Positions 17,330 through 26,379 are shown, counted from the first letter of the stretch. The stretch is 30,662 nt of DNA from a bacterium (GCA_024225875.1 JAAEMD010000441.1:1-30662); one strand, 5' to 3'. Notes: a model not told the origin generated them from the letters alone. Program-made: numbers and translations.

Positions 17330-18327
17330 TATCAGTTGGTATTACCGGGACAGGTAAGTACCTGCCTGAAAAAGTAGTAACAAATGAAGATATTGTTAAC
17401 ATGGGGCTGGATACTTCCACAGAGTGGATTGAAGAAAGGACAGGGATTAAAGAAAGAAGGGTTGCAGAAGAAAATATTTCAAGTTCTGATATGGCTTTTG
17501 AAGCGGCAGAAGATGCCTTAAAAGATGCTGGATTAGATTCGGAGGATATCGATCTTCTTATTGTTTCTACGACTACCCCGGATTATCAGGTTTTTCCTTC
17601 TACTGCCTGTTTACTGCAGGACAGACTGGGGCTAAGGAATGTAGGGGCTTTTGATTTAAGCGCAGCTTGTACAGGTTTTAGTTATGCCCTGACTACAGGA
17701 GCCCAGTTTGTAAAGTCCGGAGATATGAAAAATGTACTTGTTGTAAGTGTAGATTGCTTATCCAGGTTTGTTGACTGGACAGACCGGTCTATATGTATAT
17801 TGTTTGGAGATGGAGCAGGTGCTGTTGTTTTATCTGAAGTTGATAAGGATTATGGTATTTTATTATCGGAATTATATTCTCAAGGTGATGCTGCAGATCT
17901 GCTTATGGTTCCTGCTGGAGGATCAAGAAGAATGATGTCTATGGATATACTGGAGCAAAAAGAAAATCTTGTGCGTATGGACGGCAGGGCAGTTTTTAAA
18001 ATGGCAGTTAATAGTTTTGTACCGTCTGTTTTGAATGCTGTTAAAAAGGCTGGCTTAAGCCTGGACGATATAAATTATTTTGTGCCGCATCAGGCAAATT
18101 TGAGAATTATTGATCTGGCTGCTCAAAAGCTGAAACTGGATAAAAATAAGGTTCTAATCAATATACAGAAATATGGCAATACTTCCTCAGCCTCAATTCC
18201 TATTATCATGGCAGAAGCAAAAAGAGAGGGTCTGTTTAAGGACGGTGATATTATTGTTATGGCTGGATTTGGTGCGGGCTTTACCTGGGCAGTTAATATT
18301 TTAAGATGGGGTGGTATTAATGTCTAA
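17326..18327 (+). CDS. fabH: 3-oxoacyl-ACP synthase III
   Basis: A 333-residue initiating condensing enzyme that joins acyl-CoA to malonyl-ACP. The catalytic triad is present: Cys115 in LSAACTGFSYAL, His255 in VPHQANLRI and Asn285 in YGNTSSASIP. Also seen are TGTGKYLPEKVVTNEDI and the GFGAGFTWA C-terminal motif. It overlaps plsX by four bases (ATGA), so translation is probably coupled, and it overlaps fabD by eight bases if that gene starts at ATG 18320. Confidence 0.97.
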   Translation: MISVGITGTGKYLPEKVVTNEDIVNMGLDTSTEWIEERTGIKERRVAEENISSSDMAFEAAEDALKDAGLDSEDIDLLIVSTTTPDYQVFPSTACLLQDRLGLRNVGAFDLSAACTGFSYALTTGAQFVKSGDMKNVLVVSVDCLSRFVDWTDRSICILFGDGAGAVVLSEVDKDYGILLSELYSQGDAADLLMVPAGGSRRMMSMDILEQKENLVRMDGRAVFKMAVNSFVPSVLNAVKKAGLSLDDINYFVPHQANLRIIDLAAQKLKLDKNKVLINIQKYGNTSSASIPIIMAEAKREGLFKDGDIIVMAGFGAGFTWAVNILRWGGINV

Positions 18328-19237
18328 TTCAGCTATCGTTTTTCCTGGACAGGGTTCACAAAAGGTTGGCATGGGTGCTGATTTATATGAAAAGTATAAA
18401 GAAGTTCGTGATTTTTTTGATGAGGCAGATAGTATTTTAGGACGTAATATTACTAAAATATGTTTTGAGGGTCCTGCAGAAGAGCTTGTTAAAACTACTA
18501 ATACACAGCCGGCAATTTTTCTGGTTTCGGCAGCACTATTGAAGGTTTTGATTAGAAATGGTCACTTACCGAAGGTGGTTGCCGGGCATAGTCTGGGAGA
18601 ACTGTCAGCTTATTATGCGGCTGGAGTTTTTGATTTAAAAACAGCTTTGAACATTATTGTGCAAAGAGCAGAATCCATGGAAAGGTCTTATCCGGCAGAA
18701 AATTCAGCGATGGCAGCTGTAATTGGTATGAAAGAAGATAAGATAAGGCATATATTAAATGATTTTTCAGGCTCCCCTGTTGTTATAGCAAACTATAACA
18801 GTCCGGATCAAATAGTCATTTCCGGAGAGAAAGAGGGCCTTACGAGTGCCTGCAGGATTATAAAGGACCAGGGTGCTCGTGCTATTCCTCTTAAAGTTAG
18901 CGGAGCATTTCACTCACCTTTAATGCAGCAGGGTTCGGATGAATTAAGAGAGCATATTTCAGACTTTGTTTTCAATGACGCAGAGGTTCCTGTTGTTTTA
19001 AATAGAACCGGTGAAGAGGAAACCATATCTGAGGCACTGAAAAAAAATCTGCCATTACAAATTGTTTCCTCTGTTTTATGGGTCAAATCAATACAAACTA
19101 TTCAGTCTAAAGTAGATTCAATTATTGAGTGTGGGCCAGGAAAAGTCTTGTCTGGTTTGATTAAGAAGATATCTCCAGGTAAACAGGTTTTTAATATATA
19201 TGATAATGAAACAATGAATATATTTCTGGATGCTTAA
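18320..19237 (+). CDS. fabD: Malonyl-CoA:ACP transacylase
   Basis: A 305-residue enzyme that loads malonate onto ACP. Seen: AIVFPGQGSQKVGMG at the N-terminus, the nucleophile Ser91 in VAGHSLGEL, the conserved Gln/Arg region, and His197 in GAFHSPLM. I start it at ATG 18320, which gives MSNSAIVFPGQG; the same frame has a GTG nine bases earlier, but it adds nothing family-like. The ribosome-binding site is weak (GGGGTGG), consistent with coupling to fabH, whose end it overlaps. Confidence 0.96.
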   Translation: MSNSAIVFPGQGSQKVGMGADLYEKYKEVRDFFDEADSILGRNITKICFEGPAEELVKTTNTQPAIFLVSAALLKVLIRNGHLPKVVAGHSLGELSAYYAAGVFDLKTALNIIVQRAESMERSYPAENSAMAAVIGMKEDKIRHILNDFSGSPVVIANYNSPDQIVISGEKEGLTSACRIIKDQGARAIPLKVSGAFHSPLMQQGSDELREHISDFVFNDAEVPVVLNRTGEEETISEALKKNLPLQIVSSVLWVKSIQTIQSKVDSIIECGPGKVLSGLIKKISPGKQVFNIYDNETMNIFLDA

Positions 19238-19266
19238 CAAATAAATAAAGAACAGGAGTAATGAAA

Positions 19267-20010
19267 ATGTATTTAGAGGGTAAAGTAGCTATAGTTACGG
19301 GTGGTGCAAGGGGAATAGGTTACGCTATATCAGAGACTTATGCTAAAGCAGGCTGTAGTGTTGCTATTTGTGATATTTCTGAAGACGCGAGCCTTGCTGC
19401 TGCTGAAAAAATAACTGCAGAGTGTGGGGTTAAAGCAGCAGGTTTTAAGACAGATGTATCAAACTTCGATGAAACCAGAGATCTGGTTGAAAATGTGCTG
19501 GCTGAATTTGGCAGGATTGATATTCTGGTTAATAATGCAGGTATAACAAGAGATGGTTTGCTTATCAGGATGAGCCCGGAGGACTGGAACAGTGTGATTA
19601 ACGTTAATCTTAATTCTGTTTTTTATTGTACCAGAAATGTTATGAGAACGATGCTGAAACAAAAATCAGGTAAGATTATAAATATTGCTTCAGTTGTTGG
19701 TGTTATGGGTAATCCTGGTCAGGCAAATTATTCTGCATCAAAGGCAGGTGTAATAGGATTTACTAAGACAGTTGCCAAAGAGGTTGGTGCTAAAGGTATA
19801 ACCTGTAATGCGATAGCTCCGGGATTTATTAAAACAGATATGATAGAATCTTTACCAAAAGAATATATTGATAATATAATAGCGTCTGTTCCACAAAGAC
19901 GACTGGGAACTGTTCAGGATATTGCTAACACAGCATTATTTTTAGCATCTGAATCAGGTGCCTACTTAACTGGACAAGTTATTAATGTGGATGGCGGTAT
20001 ACGTATTTAA
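19267..20010 (+). CDS. fabG: 3-oxoacyl-ACP reductase
   Basis: A 247-residue short-chain dehydrogenase that reduces beta-ketoacyl-ACP with NADPH. Seen: VAIVTGGARGIGYAI (cofactor loop), NNAGITRDGLLIRM, and the catalytic Ser142, Tyr155 and Lys159 in NIASVVG and NYSASKAG. The C-terminal LTGQVINVDGG is also typical. Two ATGs lie close together. I prefer 19267 because AGGAG (19254-19258) is eight bases from it but only two from the ATG at 19261, and MYLEGKVAIVTGG is the usual N-terminus. Confidence 0.96.
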   Translation: MYLEGKVAIVTGGARGIGYAISETYAKAGCSVAICDISEDASLAAAEKITAECGVKAAGFKTDVSNFDETRDLVENVLAEFGRIDILVNNAGITRDGLLIRMSPEDWNSVINVNLNSVFYCTRNVMRTMLKQKSGKIINIASVVGVMGNPGQANYSASKAGVIGFTKTVAKEVGAKGITCNAIAPGFIKTDMIESLPKEYIDNIIASVPQRRLGTVQDIANTALFLASESGAYLTGQVINVDGGIRI

Positions 20011-20045
20011 AAAAAATAGATAGGTAATTAATAAGGAGGAAAAAA

Positions 20046-20294
20046 ATGGCTTTGGCTGAAGATGGTGTTTTTGATAAAGTTAAACAGGTAGTAGTAGATC
20101 AATTAGGTGTATCAGAAGATGAGGTAACTGCAGAAGCTTCTTTTATTGAGGATTTAGGAGCAGACTCTCTGGATACAGTAGAGCTTGTTATGGCTCTTGA
20201 AGAAGAATTTGGTACTGAAATTGCTGATGAAGAAGCTGAGAAACTGTTAAGTGTAGGTGCTACAGTAGAATATATTAAAGCGAATATTAACTAG
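20046..20294 (+). CDS. acpP: Acyl carrier protein
   Basis: An 82-residue acidic protein that carries growing acyl chains. Ser41 in DLGADSLDTVEL is the 4'-phosphopantetheine attachment site, and the acidic helices ALEEEFGTEIADEEAEKL are typical. A strong AAGGAGG lies just upstream, fitting the high expression ACP requires. A hairpin lies between it and fabF, which would allow acpP to be made in excess over fabF. Confidence 0.97.
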   Translation: MALAEDGVFDKVKQVVVDQLGVSEDEVTAEASFIEDLGADSLDTVELVMALEEEFGTEIADEEAEKLLSVGATVEYIKANIN

Positions 20295-20320
20295 TTTATT
20301 AAACTTAATTTTAATTCTTT

Positions 20321-20350
20321 TAAAAGAAGGGGGGTTGACTCCTTCTTTTA
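20321..20350 (+). terminator. Hairpin terminator or attenuator between acpP and fabF
   Basis: TAAAAGAAGG (20321-20330) pairs perfectly with CCTTCTTTTA (20341-20350) around a ten-base loop and is followed by TTTATTT. The stem is ten base pairs, though most are A/T, and the T tract is short. It probably gives partial termination, since fabF follows 30 bp later with no strong promoter of its own. Confidence 0.6.
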
Positions 20351-20380
20351 TTTATTTGACCCTCAGTCAGGAGGCTTGTA

Positions 20381-21616
20381 GTGGTAAAGAAAAGGGTTGT
20401 AATAACCGGAGTTGGTACTTTGAACCCCATAGGTAACTCTGCTAATGAATATTGGGGAAATTTAAAGGCCGGTAAGTCCGGGATATCTAAAATTACTAAT
20501 TTTGATATAACAGATTATACCACTAAAATTGCAGGTACAGTTTCAAACCTGGATTTGAATGATCATTTTGTAAAAAAAGAAGTCAGAAGAACTTCAAAAT
20601 TTGTAATGTATGCTGTTATAGCTGCAAGGGAAGCCATAAAAGATTCTGCCTTGGATATTAGTAAAGAGGCAGAACAGATTGGTGTTGAAGTTGGTGTTGG
20701 TATGGGTGGTATTGAAATAATTGAAAAAGCGTTAAAAGATTTAGTTGAAAAGGGTCCTTCAAGGTTAAGTCCTTTCACAGTTCCTATGATGATAGCTGAT
20801 ATGGCATCCGGTCGAATAGCAATAGATTCAGGTGCAAAAGGACCTAATTCCTGTTCGGTTACAGCATGTGCATCATCAGCACACTCAATGGGTAATGCAT
20901 TTAAAATTATTCAGAATGGAGAGGCTGTTGCAATGCTGACTGGTGGAGCAGAAGCTGTGGTTACCCCACTGGGGGTAGCTAGTTTTTGTGCAGCCAAGTC
21001 TCTTTCTACAAACAATGATTACCCACAAAAAGCATCAAGACCGTTTGATAAGGGCAGAGATGGTTTTGTTATGGGCGAAGGTTCTGGAATTTTAGTGTTT
21101 GAAGAGCTGGAACATGCTTTATCCAGAGGCGCAAAAATATATGCTGAAGTAGTTGGTTTTGGCAGTTCAGGTGATGCATATCATATTACAGCTCCAGCTC
21201 CTGAGGGAGAGGGTGCTGCAAGGGCTATGAAGATGGCTTTAAACTCAGCTTCTATTGAACCTGAGGCAATAGACTATATAAATGCACATGGTACATCAAC
21301 TGTTTTAAATGATTTAAATGAAACAAAGGCGATTAAAAGTGTGTTTGGTGAGCATGCTGCTAAACTTAGTATCAGTTCTACCAAGTCTATGACAGGACAT
21401 TTACTGGGTTCAGCAGGGGCAATAGAGATGATAGCCTGTTCTTATGCTGTTAAATATTCTACTGTTCCACCTACTATAAATCTGGAAGAGCCTGATCCTG
21501 AGTGTGATCTTGATTATACTCCTGATAAGCCGGTATCACGTGATTTAACGTATGTAATGTCAAACTCATTTGGATTTGGTGGCCATAACGCAGTTCTTGT
21601 TATCAAAAAATATTAA
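20381..21616 (+). CDS. fabF: 3-oxoacyl-ACP synthase II
   Basis: A 411-residue elongating condensing enzyme. The catalytic residues fall at the canonical positions: Cys163 in VTACASSAHSMG, His303 in INAHGTSTVLND and His340 in MTGHLLGSAGA. The N-terminus KKRVVITGVGTLNPIGNS and C-terminal MSNSFGFGGHNAVLVIKKY are typical. The start is GTG with AGGAGG about seven bases upstream. It follows acpP, as in many fab operons, and its 3' end overlaps the rnhB frame. Confidence 0.97.
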   Translation: MVKKRVVITGVGTLNPIGNSANEYWGNLKAGKSGISKITNFDITDYTTKIAGTVSNLDLNDHFVKKEVRRTSKFVMYAVIAAREAIKDSALDISKEAEQIGVEVGVGMGGIEIIEKALKDLVEKGPSRLSPFTVPMMIADMASGRIAIDSGAKGPNSCSVTACASSAHSMGNAFKIIQNGEAVAMLTGGAEAVVTPLGVASFCAAKSLSTNNDYPQKASRPFDKGRDGFVMGEGSGILVFEELEHALSRGAKIYAEVVGFGSSGDAYHITAPAPEGEGAARAMKMALNSASIEPEAIDYINAHGTSTVLNDLNETKAIKSVFGEHAAKLSISSTKSMTGHLLGSAGAIEMIACSYAVKYSTVPPTINLEEPDPECDLDYTPDKPVSRDLTYVMSNSFGFGGHNAVLVIKKY

Positions 21617-22223
21617 GTTAAGCTGCAGTGCTGATAAATATCAGTGTTGTACTGAAAGATTAGTTGCTGGTGTAGATGAAGCAGGAAGAGGTGCTTTAGC
21701 AGGACCAGTTGTTGCCGGGGCTGTTATTCTGAAACCAGACTCCTGCTTATCCGGGCTGAAGGATTCTAAACTATTATCATCTAAGCAAAGAGAAGAGCTG
21801 TTTAAGAAAATATATGATTCTGCTTTATATCTTGGAGTAGGAATGGTTAATCATAGATTAGTAGACAGGATAAATGTTCTACAGGCAACTATGCTGGCTA
21901 TGAAAAGAGCCATAAGGAGAATAGATATAGTACCTGACGTAGTTTTGGTAGATGGTAATAAAGCCCCTTTGATAAAAGGATATGTTTTTAAAACTGTTGT
22001 CCAGGGAGATAAAAAAGTTTTGTCTGTATCTGCTGCATCTATTATAGCTAAGGTAGTAAGAGATAATATTATGAATAATTTTCATGTGAAATATCCGGAA
22101 TATCAATTTAATAAAAACAAGGGCTATGGAACAAATGATCATTATCAGGCTATATTTGATCGGGGAATATCCAGTGTTCATAGAAAAAGTTTTAATCTGA
22201 CAAAACAGCAAAAATTATTTTAG
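21597..22223 (+). CDS. rnhB: Ribonuclease HII
   Basis: RNase HII cuts RNA-DNA hybrids and removes single ribonucleotides from DNA. Seen: VAGVDEAGRGALAGPVVAGA (first catalytic Asp-Glu), LKDSKLLSSKQREELF, VLVDGNKAP, ASIIAKVVRDNIM, the conserved YPEYQFNKNKGYGTNDH and SVHRKSF. The start is uncertain: the frame is open from TTG 21570, deep within fabF, but TTG 21597 leaves a leader of about 23 residues before VAGVDEAGRG, closer to the family norm. Neither has a good ribosome-binding site, so coupling to fabF termination is likely. Confidence 0.92.
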   Translation: MLSKNIKLSCSADKYQCCTERLVAGVDEAGRGALAGPVVAGAVILKPDSCLSGLKDSKLLSSKQREELFKKIYDSALYLGVGMVNHRLVDRINVLQATMLAMKRAIRRIDIVPDVVLVDGNKAPLIKGYVFKTVVQGDKKVLSVSAASIIAKVVRDNIMNNFHVKYPEYQFNKNKGYGTNDHYQAIFDRGISSVHRKSFNLTKQQKLF

Positions 22224-22231
22224 AGCAGTAT

Positions 22232-22600
22232 ATGGATAAATTGTTATCATCTTCTGAAAAAGGAAAAGAAGGGGAAAAAACAGCTTGTAACTATCTGCTG
22301 AGAAAGGGTTACAGTATTTTATTTTGTAATTATTTTTCAAGGTATGGTGAGATTGATATTGTTTCAAGAGACGTTGATAAAGTGCTGGTTTTTTGTGAAG
22401 TTAAGACCTATAAGGCAGGTAGTATGATAGATCCTTTAGAAGCTGTAAATGCCAGGAAAATGTCAAAAATAGTTAAAACAGCTGAAAAATATCTGATAGA
22501 ACATGGTTTAAATGAGGTTGAATCAAGATTTGATATTTTAATTGTTAGAAACTGTCTGGTTTTAAAACATTTACAGAATGTATTTAGCAGTAATTATTAA
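22232..22600 (+). CDS. yraN: YraN/UPF0102 nuclease-fold protein
   Basis: A 122-residue member of UPF0102, predicted to have a Holliday-junction-resolvase/endonuclease-like fold; its cellular role is unsettled. Seen: GKEGEKTACNYLLRKGYSIL, the acidic core NYFSRYGEIDIVSRD and FCEVKTYKAGS (the ExK-type active-site pattern), then AVNARKMSKIVKTAEKYL. It begins eight bases after rnhB, a pairing found in many genomes. Its weak ribosome-binding site suggests translation follows on from rnhB. Confidence 0.9.
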   Translation: MDKLLSSSEKGKEGEKTACNYLLRKGYSILFCNYFSRYGEIDIVSRDVDKVLVFCEVKTYKAGSMIDPLEAVNARKMSKIVKTAEKYLIEHGLNEVESRFDILIVRNCLVLKHLQNVFSSNY

Positions 22601-22602
22601 TA

Positions 22603-22611
22603 TGATAAAAT
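22603..22611 (+). promoter_or_regulatory. Extended -10 promoter immediately before the glycosidase-like gene
   Basis: TGA followed by TAAAAT (22606-22611) starts three bases after the yraN stop. Seven bases later comes the ATG at 22619, so the predicted transcription start (near 22618) falls at the start codon. There is no Shine-Dalgarno sequence and only a poor -35. Confidence 0.45.
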
Positions 22612-22618
22612 ACAGCGC

Positions 22619-25018
22619 ATGTTTAGAAATTTATTAAGGGGTTTATTTCTTTTTATATTAAAAACTGAGCCAGGGAGCCTTTTTTTCTTTCGAGTAGTTA
22701 ACTTCCTTTTTGTACTGCCTTCTTATGATACAGGTAAAAAATATTCCAAAATTTATAAAAAGTGGATTTTGCAGGGTATTTTAAATAATAAAGTTATACC
22801 CTATCATCTGGACAGAGTATGGCCGTTCTGGGTTTATAAACAGTTCAGCCCTAAAAGTGCCAGCTACAGTGTTAATGCTTTTCCTATGGCAGCTATTAAT
22901 ATGACATATCGAAACTGGGTGACTTTAGGTCTGCCTGGTTCTGATGATAAAGTAACAGTTGATCCGCGTGGTTTGATAACTCCTTTTAGAGATGGCTGGT
23001 CGCTTGATTTCTGGATTGCAGATTCTATCAGGCTGGTATCTTCTGCCCATCTAAAAAAAGTTCAACAGATAATTGTTAAAGATAACGCCATACTTCAGAC
23101 TGAATGTGCTTTTGAAAAGCTGAGGGTGGTTTCTGAAGTTTTTTTTCAGTTGGATAAATCGGCTAATGGATTTGTTTTTAATAAGGTTATAATTGAAAAT
23201 ACTGCTGTAGAAGATATTACAATATCCTTTTTCTTTTCGATAAGACCATATAATCCGGAAGGGCTGGTTCCAATTGAAGAAATTGTTTATTTGACATCAG
23301 GCTCTTTTATTATAGATAACCGCCTGGGTTTAGTCCTGGATCAAAAGCCGGACAATATTGTATGTGTTTCATTTAAAGATGGTGATGTTAGTGAGCATTA
23401 TAAAGAATGGGAACTGGTATTAAAGACCAGATGTAAGGATAATTTAGCATCTGCCTTTGTTGAATATAAGCTGCACTTAAAAGGAGGAGAAAAAAAGATC
23501 CTTTCCGTAAAATGCCCGACCAGCACTAAAAGTAAACTGAGAAATATATTCCAGACTTCTTTACCTGCATATAAAAGGAATTCCTTAGTCAAAAATGTTT
23601 CTTATATAAAATCTTTGAATTATGATCAGGAAAAGGAAAAGGTCAGCAGCTTCTGGCAGGATAAAATTTATTCTTTATGCAGTATAAATATCCCGGATAA
23701 AGGTATGCAGTATCTATTTAATAAGAATATCATCCATTTACAAAATTTTCTTGCTGTAGAGAAAATATATGCCGGAGGATTTTCTTATAGAGAGTACTGG
23801 GTTACTGAAGCTGTATATATGATATTAGCACTACACAGGACAGGCGATTTTCAGGCAGCAGAAAAATATATAAACTGTTTACCTGGTTTAAGGGATTTGA
23901 AGACAAAAAGTTTTATCCTGAATAAGGATGCTTGCCAGTTAGAGTATTCAGGTCAGTATATATTTCTTATTTATGATCATTACAGGTTTACCGGTAATGT
24001 AGAAATCCTGGAAGAAAATTTTAATAAAATTGTTTATCTGGTTAAGATGATTAAGAACAGCCGTATTAAAGATAAAAGAGTACCTGAGTTAAATGGATTG
24101 TTGCCGAAAACAGAATCCTTTAATCAAACAGGCATTAAAGATCACTATATGTGGGACAATTACTGGGCCCTGGCTGGAATAGAAAGTGCAGTAGAAATAG
24201 CTAAGGTATTAGAAAAAACAAAGTTTAAGCACCAGTGGCATTATCTTAAGGAAGAATATATGGAAACGATTAATTTATTTATAAAAAATCTTTCAGATAA
24301 GTTGAAAGTGCCACCTTTTATTCCTGTTTCATTTAACCGTCACTATGATGCAGGATTAGTTCATTCTTTGTCAGCTATATACCCGCTTGGTATATATGGA
24401 GCTGATGAAGAGTTGATAACAAATACTTTAAATATCATAGAAAAGAAATATATGTTGAAAGATATGTTCTTTAATTATACTGGTCATGCGGGTATAAGTA
24501 TTACTTATACCCTCTGGTTAGCTCAAGTATATTTAGCTAGAAAAGATACAAGAGCTTTTGAAATCATCAAGTATCTGGTTGAAAGAGAAAACGGTGTATG
24601 TAATTTTCCGGAAACTATACACCCTTTGACAGGTGGAGGCAGTGCCGGGGATGGTCATTCCGGTATGGCTACAGCAGAATATATAAATTTTGTAAGGAAT
24701 GTTTTTTTTGTGGAGGAGGGCAGATTTCTGCATCTTATGCCTTTTATCCCGATAGAGTGGCTGGATAATATAAGGTCGATCATTAAGGTAAGAAACCTGC
24801 CATGTTTTTTTGGTAATATATTTTATACATTAGATAAAATAGATGATAATACATTTGAATTGCATATAGATAACGAATACTTTAACAGTCCAGAAGGTGT
24901 GAAGGTATCATTTCCCTGTGAAATCAAAAAGATCATTCATAGTGGAGTTGAGAAAACATGTTATAAAGACTTTATTTATATATCTGCACATATAAAACGT
25001 TTACAGATAAAAATCTAA
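22619..25018 (+). CDS. Six-hairpin-glycosidase-like protein (possible glucoside hydrolase/phosphorylase)
   Basis: A 799-residue protein. The first ~35 residues are hydrophobic and basic but not a clean signal peptide. Residues ~80-310 are beta-rich (RNWVTLGLPGSDDKV, SLDFWIADS), like the N-terminal sandwich of GH15/GH94-type enzymes. Residues ~360-715 are helical and resemble an (alpha/alpha)6 barrel: AGGFSYREYWVTEAVYMILAL, GIKDHYMWDNYWALAG (possible acidic catalytic residues) and ETIHPLTGGGSAGDGHSGMA. A short beta tail closes it. I cannot name the substrate; the domain order suggests an alpha-glucan or oligosaccharide enzyme. It sits between yraN and rlmD, three bases before rlmD, and probably has its own promoter. 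Confidence 0.6.
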   Translation: MFRNLLRGLFLFILKTEPGSLFFFRVVNFLFVLPSYDTGKKYSKIYKKWILQGILNNKVIPYHLDRVWPFWVYKQFSPKSASYSVNAFPMAAINMTYRNWVTLGLPGSDDKVTVDPRGLITPFRDGWSLDFWIADSIRLVSSAHLKKVQQIIVKDNAILQTECAFEKLRVVSEVFFQLDKSANGFVFNKVIIENTAVEDITISFFFSIRPYNPEGLVPIEEIVYLTSGSFIIDNRLGLVLDQKPDNIVCVSFKDGDVSEHYKEWELVLKTRCKDNLASAFVEYKLHLKGGEKKILSVKCPTSTKSKLRNIFQTSLPAYKRNSLVKNVSYIKSLNYDQEKEKVSSFWQDKIYSLCSINIPDKGMQYLFNKNIIHLQNFLAVEKIYAGGFSYREYWVTEAVYMILALHRTGDFQAAEKYINCLPGLRDLKTKSFILNKDACQLEYSGQYIFLIYDHYRFTGNVEILEENFNKIVYLVKMIKNSRIKDKRVPELNGLLPKTESFNQTGIKDHYMWDNYWALAGIESAVEIAKVLEKTKFKHQWHYLKEEYMETINLFIKNLSDKLKVPPFIPVSFNRHYDAGLVHSLSAIYPLGIYGADEELITNTLNIIEKKYMLKDMFFNYTGHAGISITYTLWLAQVYLARKDTRAFEIIKYLVERENGVCNFPETIHPLTGGGSAGDGHSGMATAEYINFVRNVFFVEEGRFLHLMPFIPIEWLDNIRSIIKVRNLPCFFGNIFYTLDKIDDNTFELHIDNEYFNSPEGVKVSFPCEIKKIIHSGVEKTCYKDFIYISAHIKRLQIKI

Positions 25019-25020
25019 TT

Positions 25021-26379
25021 ATGCGTTTAATTAAAGGTGAGATCTGTAATTTAGAAATAAAAAAGCTTGTTTATCAGGGCTGGGGGCTTGGCAATATAAA
25101 TGGATTCAAGGTTTTTGTTCCTGATACTATTCCAGGTGATATAGTTAATATTAGAGTAGTAAAAAAGAAAAGGAACTATGCTGTAGGTAAATGTCTTTCT
25201 TTTTCTGTTAAGTCTTCAAGGCGGTCAGATTCTGTATGTTCTGTCTTTCCTGTTTGCGGAGGATGTCAGTTAATAGATCTTGATTATCAAGTACAGGTTG
25301 AATTAAAGAATCAAATACTTTGTGACTGTATAAAACGTTTTTACCCGGAACTGGAGAGTTTAGCAGAGCCGATGTTATTGTCTGAAGAGACACTGTTTTA
25401 CAGAAACAAAATGGAGTACTCTTTTGGCAAAGATGACGCAGGTATTTATTGTGGCCTTAAACAAAGAGGTTTTTTTGACAGGGTTGTAAGGATAAATAAT
25501 TGTTATTTACAGTCAGAAGAATCTGATGATATCCGTGCCTTTACTGGAGAGTTTTTTACTGGGGCAGGATCATCGATCTGGGACTATTTTCAACATCAAG
25601 GATTATTAAGATATCTGGTTGTCAGACATTCAAAAACCAGAGGTCAATACCTGGTTAATTTAGTGGTATCGGAAGATGATCTTGATTTAATGATGAAATT
25701 TGCGGCAGGTCTTGTTGAAAAAGTGCCTGAAGTTAAAACTGTTATGTATAGTGTTAACGCATCGGTATCAGATACAGCGCAGGTAGACTCTTATCGTATT
25801 TTAACAGGGGAGCCTTTTATCGAGGAGGTCTTAGGGAATATAAAATATATGATTTCTGTTCAATCGTTTTTTCAGACTAATACAAAACAGGCTGAAAAAT
25901 TGTATGAAAAAATTGTAGAGACTGGTGATTTCAGCAGGGATGATACTGTTCTTGATTTGTATTGTGGAACGGGCGCAATAGGGCTGTATATCTCAAGAAA
26001 TGTTAAAAAGGTTATTGGTATTGAAGAAAATGAGCAGGCAGTAAGGGACGCAGAAAAAAATGCAGAATATAATAGTATAGTTAATATAGAATTTATTGCT
26101 GGAAGGGTAAAAAACATACTGAAGTTTAATAATTATAAAGCTGACTGCATAATTATAGATCCACCAAGAGCAGGTATTGTACCAAAAGCATTAAAGAGAA
26201 TACTGGACTTAAGGGTAAAGAAAATAATTTATGTTTCCTGTAACCCTGTTACTCTGCTTAGAGATTTAAATGAAATGAAAGCCAGTGGGTATAAGGTGGA
26301 AAGGTTTTTGCCTGTAGATATGTTCCCCAATACTTTTCATATAGAGTCAATTGTCAGGTTGTCGTTTAACTCAGGATAA
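25021..26379 (+). CDS. rlmD: 23S rRNA (uracil-5-)-methyltransferase, RlmD/RumA type
   Basis: A 452-residue SAM-dependent m5U methyltransferase. An N-terminal TRAM domain (about residues 5-60, KKLVYQGWGLGNINGFKVFV) is followed by the four iron-sulfur cysteines Cys73, Cys79, Cys82 and Cys161 in the C-x5-C-x2-C...C pattern. The methylase core has QSFFQTNTKQAEKLYEKI, LDLYCGTGAIGLYIS, IIIDPPRAGI and the catalytic cysteine in YVSCNPVTLLRDL. A cluster with this pattern fits the RumA family; whether U747 or U1939 (E. coli numbering) is the target cannot be told. It starts two bases after the preceding stop, with no clear ribosome-binding site. Confidence 0.92.
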   Translation: MRLIKGEICNLEIKKLVYQGWGLGNINGFKVFVPDTIPGDIVNIRVVKKKRNYAVGKCLSFSVKSSRRSDSVCSVFPVCGGCQLIDLDYQVQVELKNQILCDCIKRFYPELESLAEPMLLSEETLFYRNKMEYSFGKDDAGIYCGLKQRGFFDRVVRINNCYLQSEESDDIRAFTGEFFTGAGSSIWDYFQHQGLLRYLVVRHSKTRGQYLVNLVVSEDDLDLMMKFAAGLVEKVPEVKTVMYSVNASVSDTAQVDSYRILTGEPFIEEVLGNIKYMISVQSFFQTNTKQAEKLYEKIVETGDFSRDDTVLDLYCGTGAIGLYISRNVKKVIGIEENEQAVRDAEKNAEYNSIVNIEFIAGRVKNILKFNNYKADCIIIDPPRAGIVPKALKRILDLRVKKIIYVSCNPVTLLRDLNEMKASGYKVERFLPVDMFPNTFHIESIVRLSFNSG

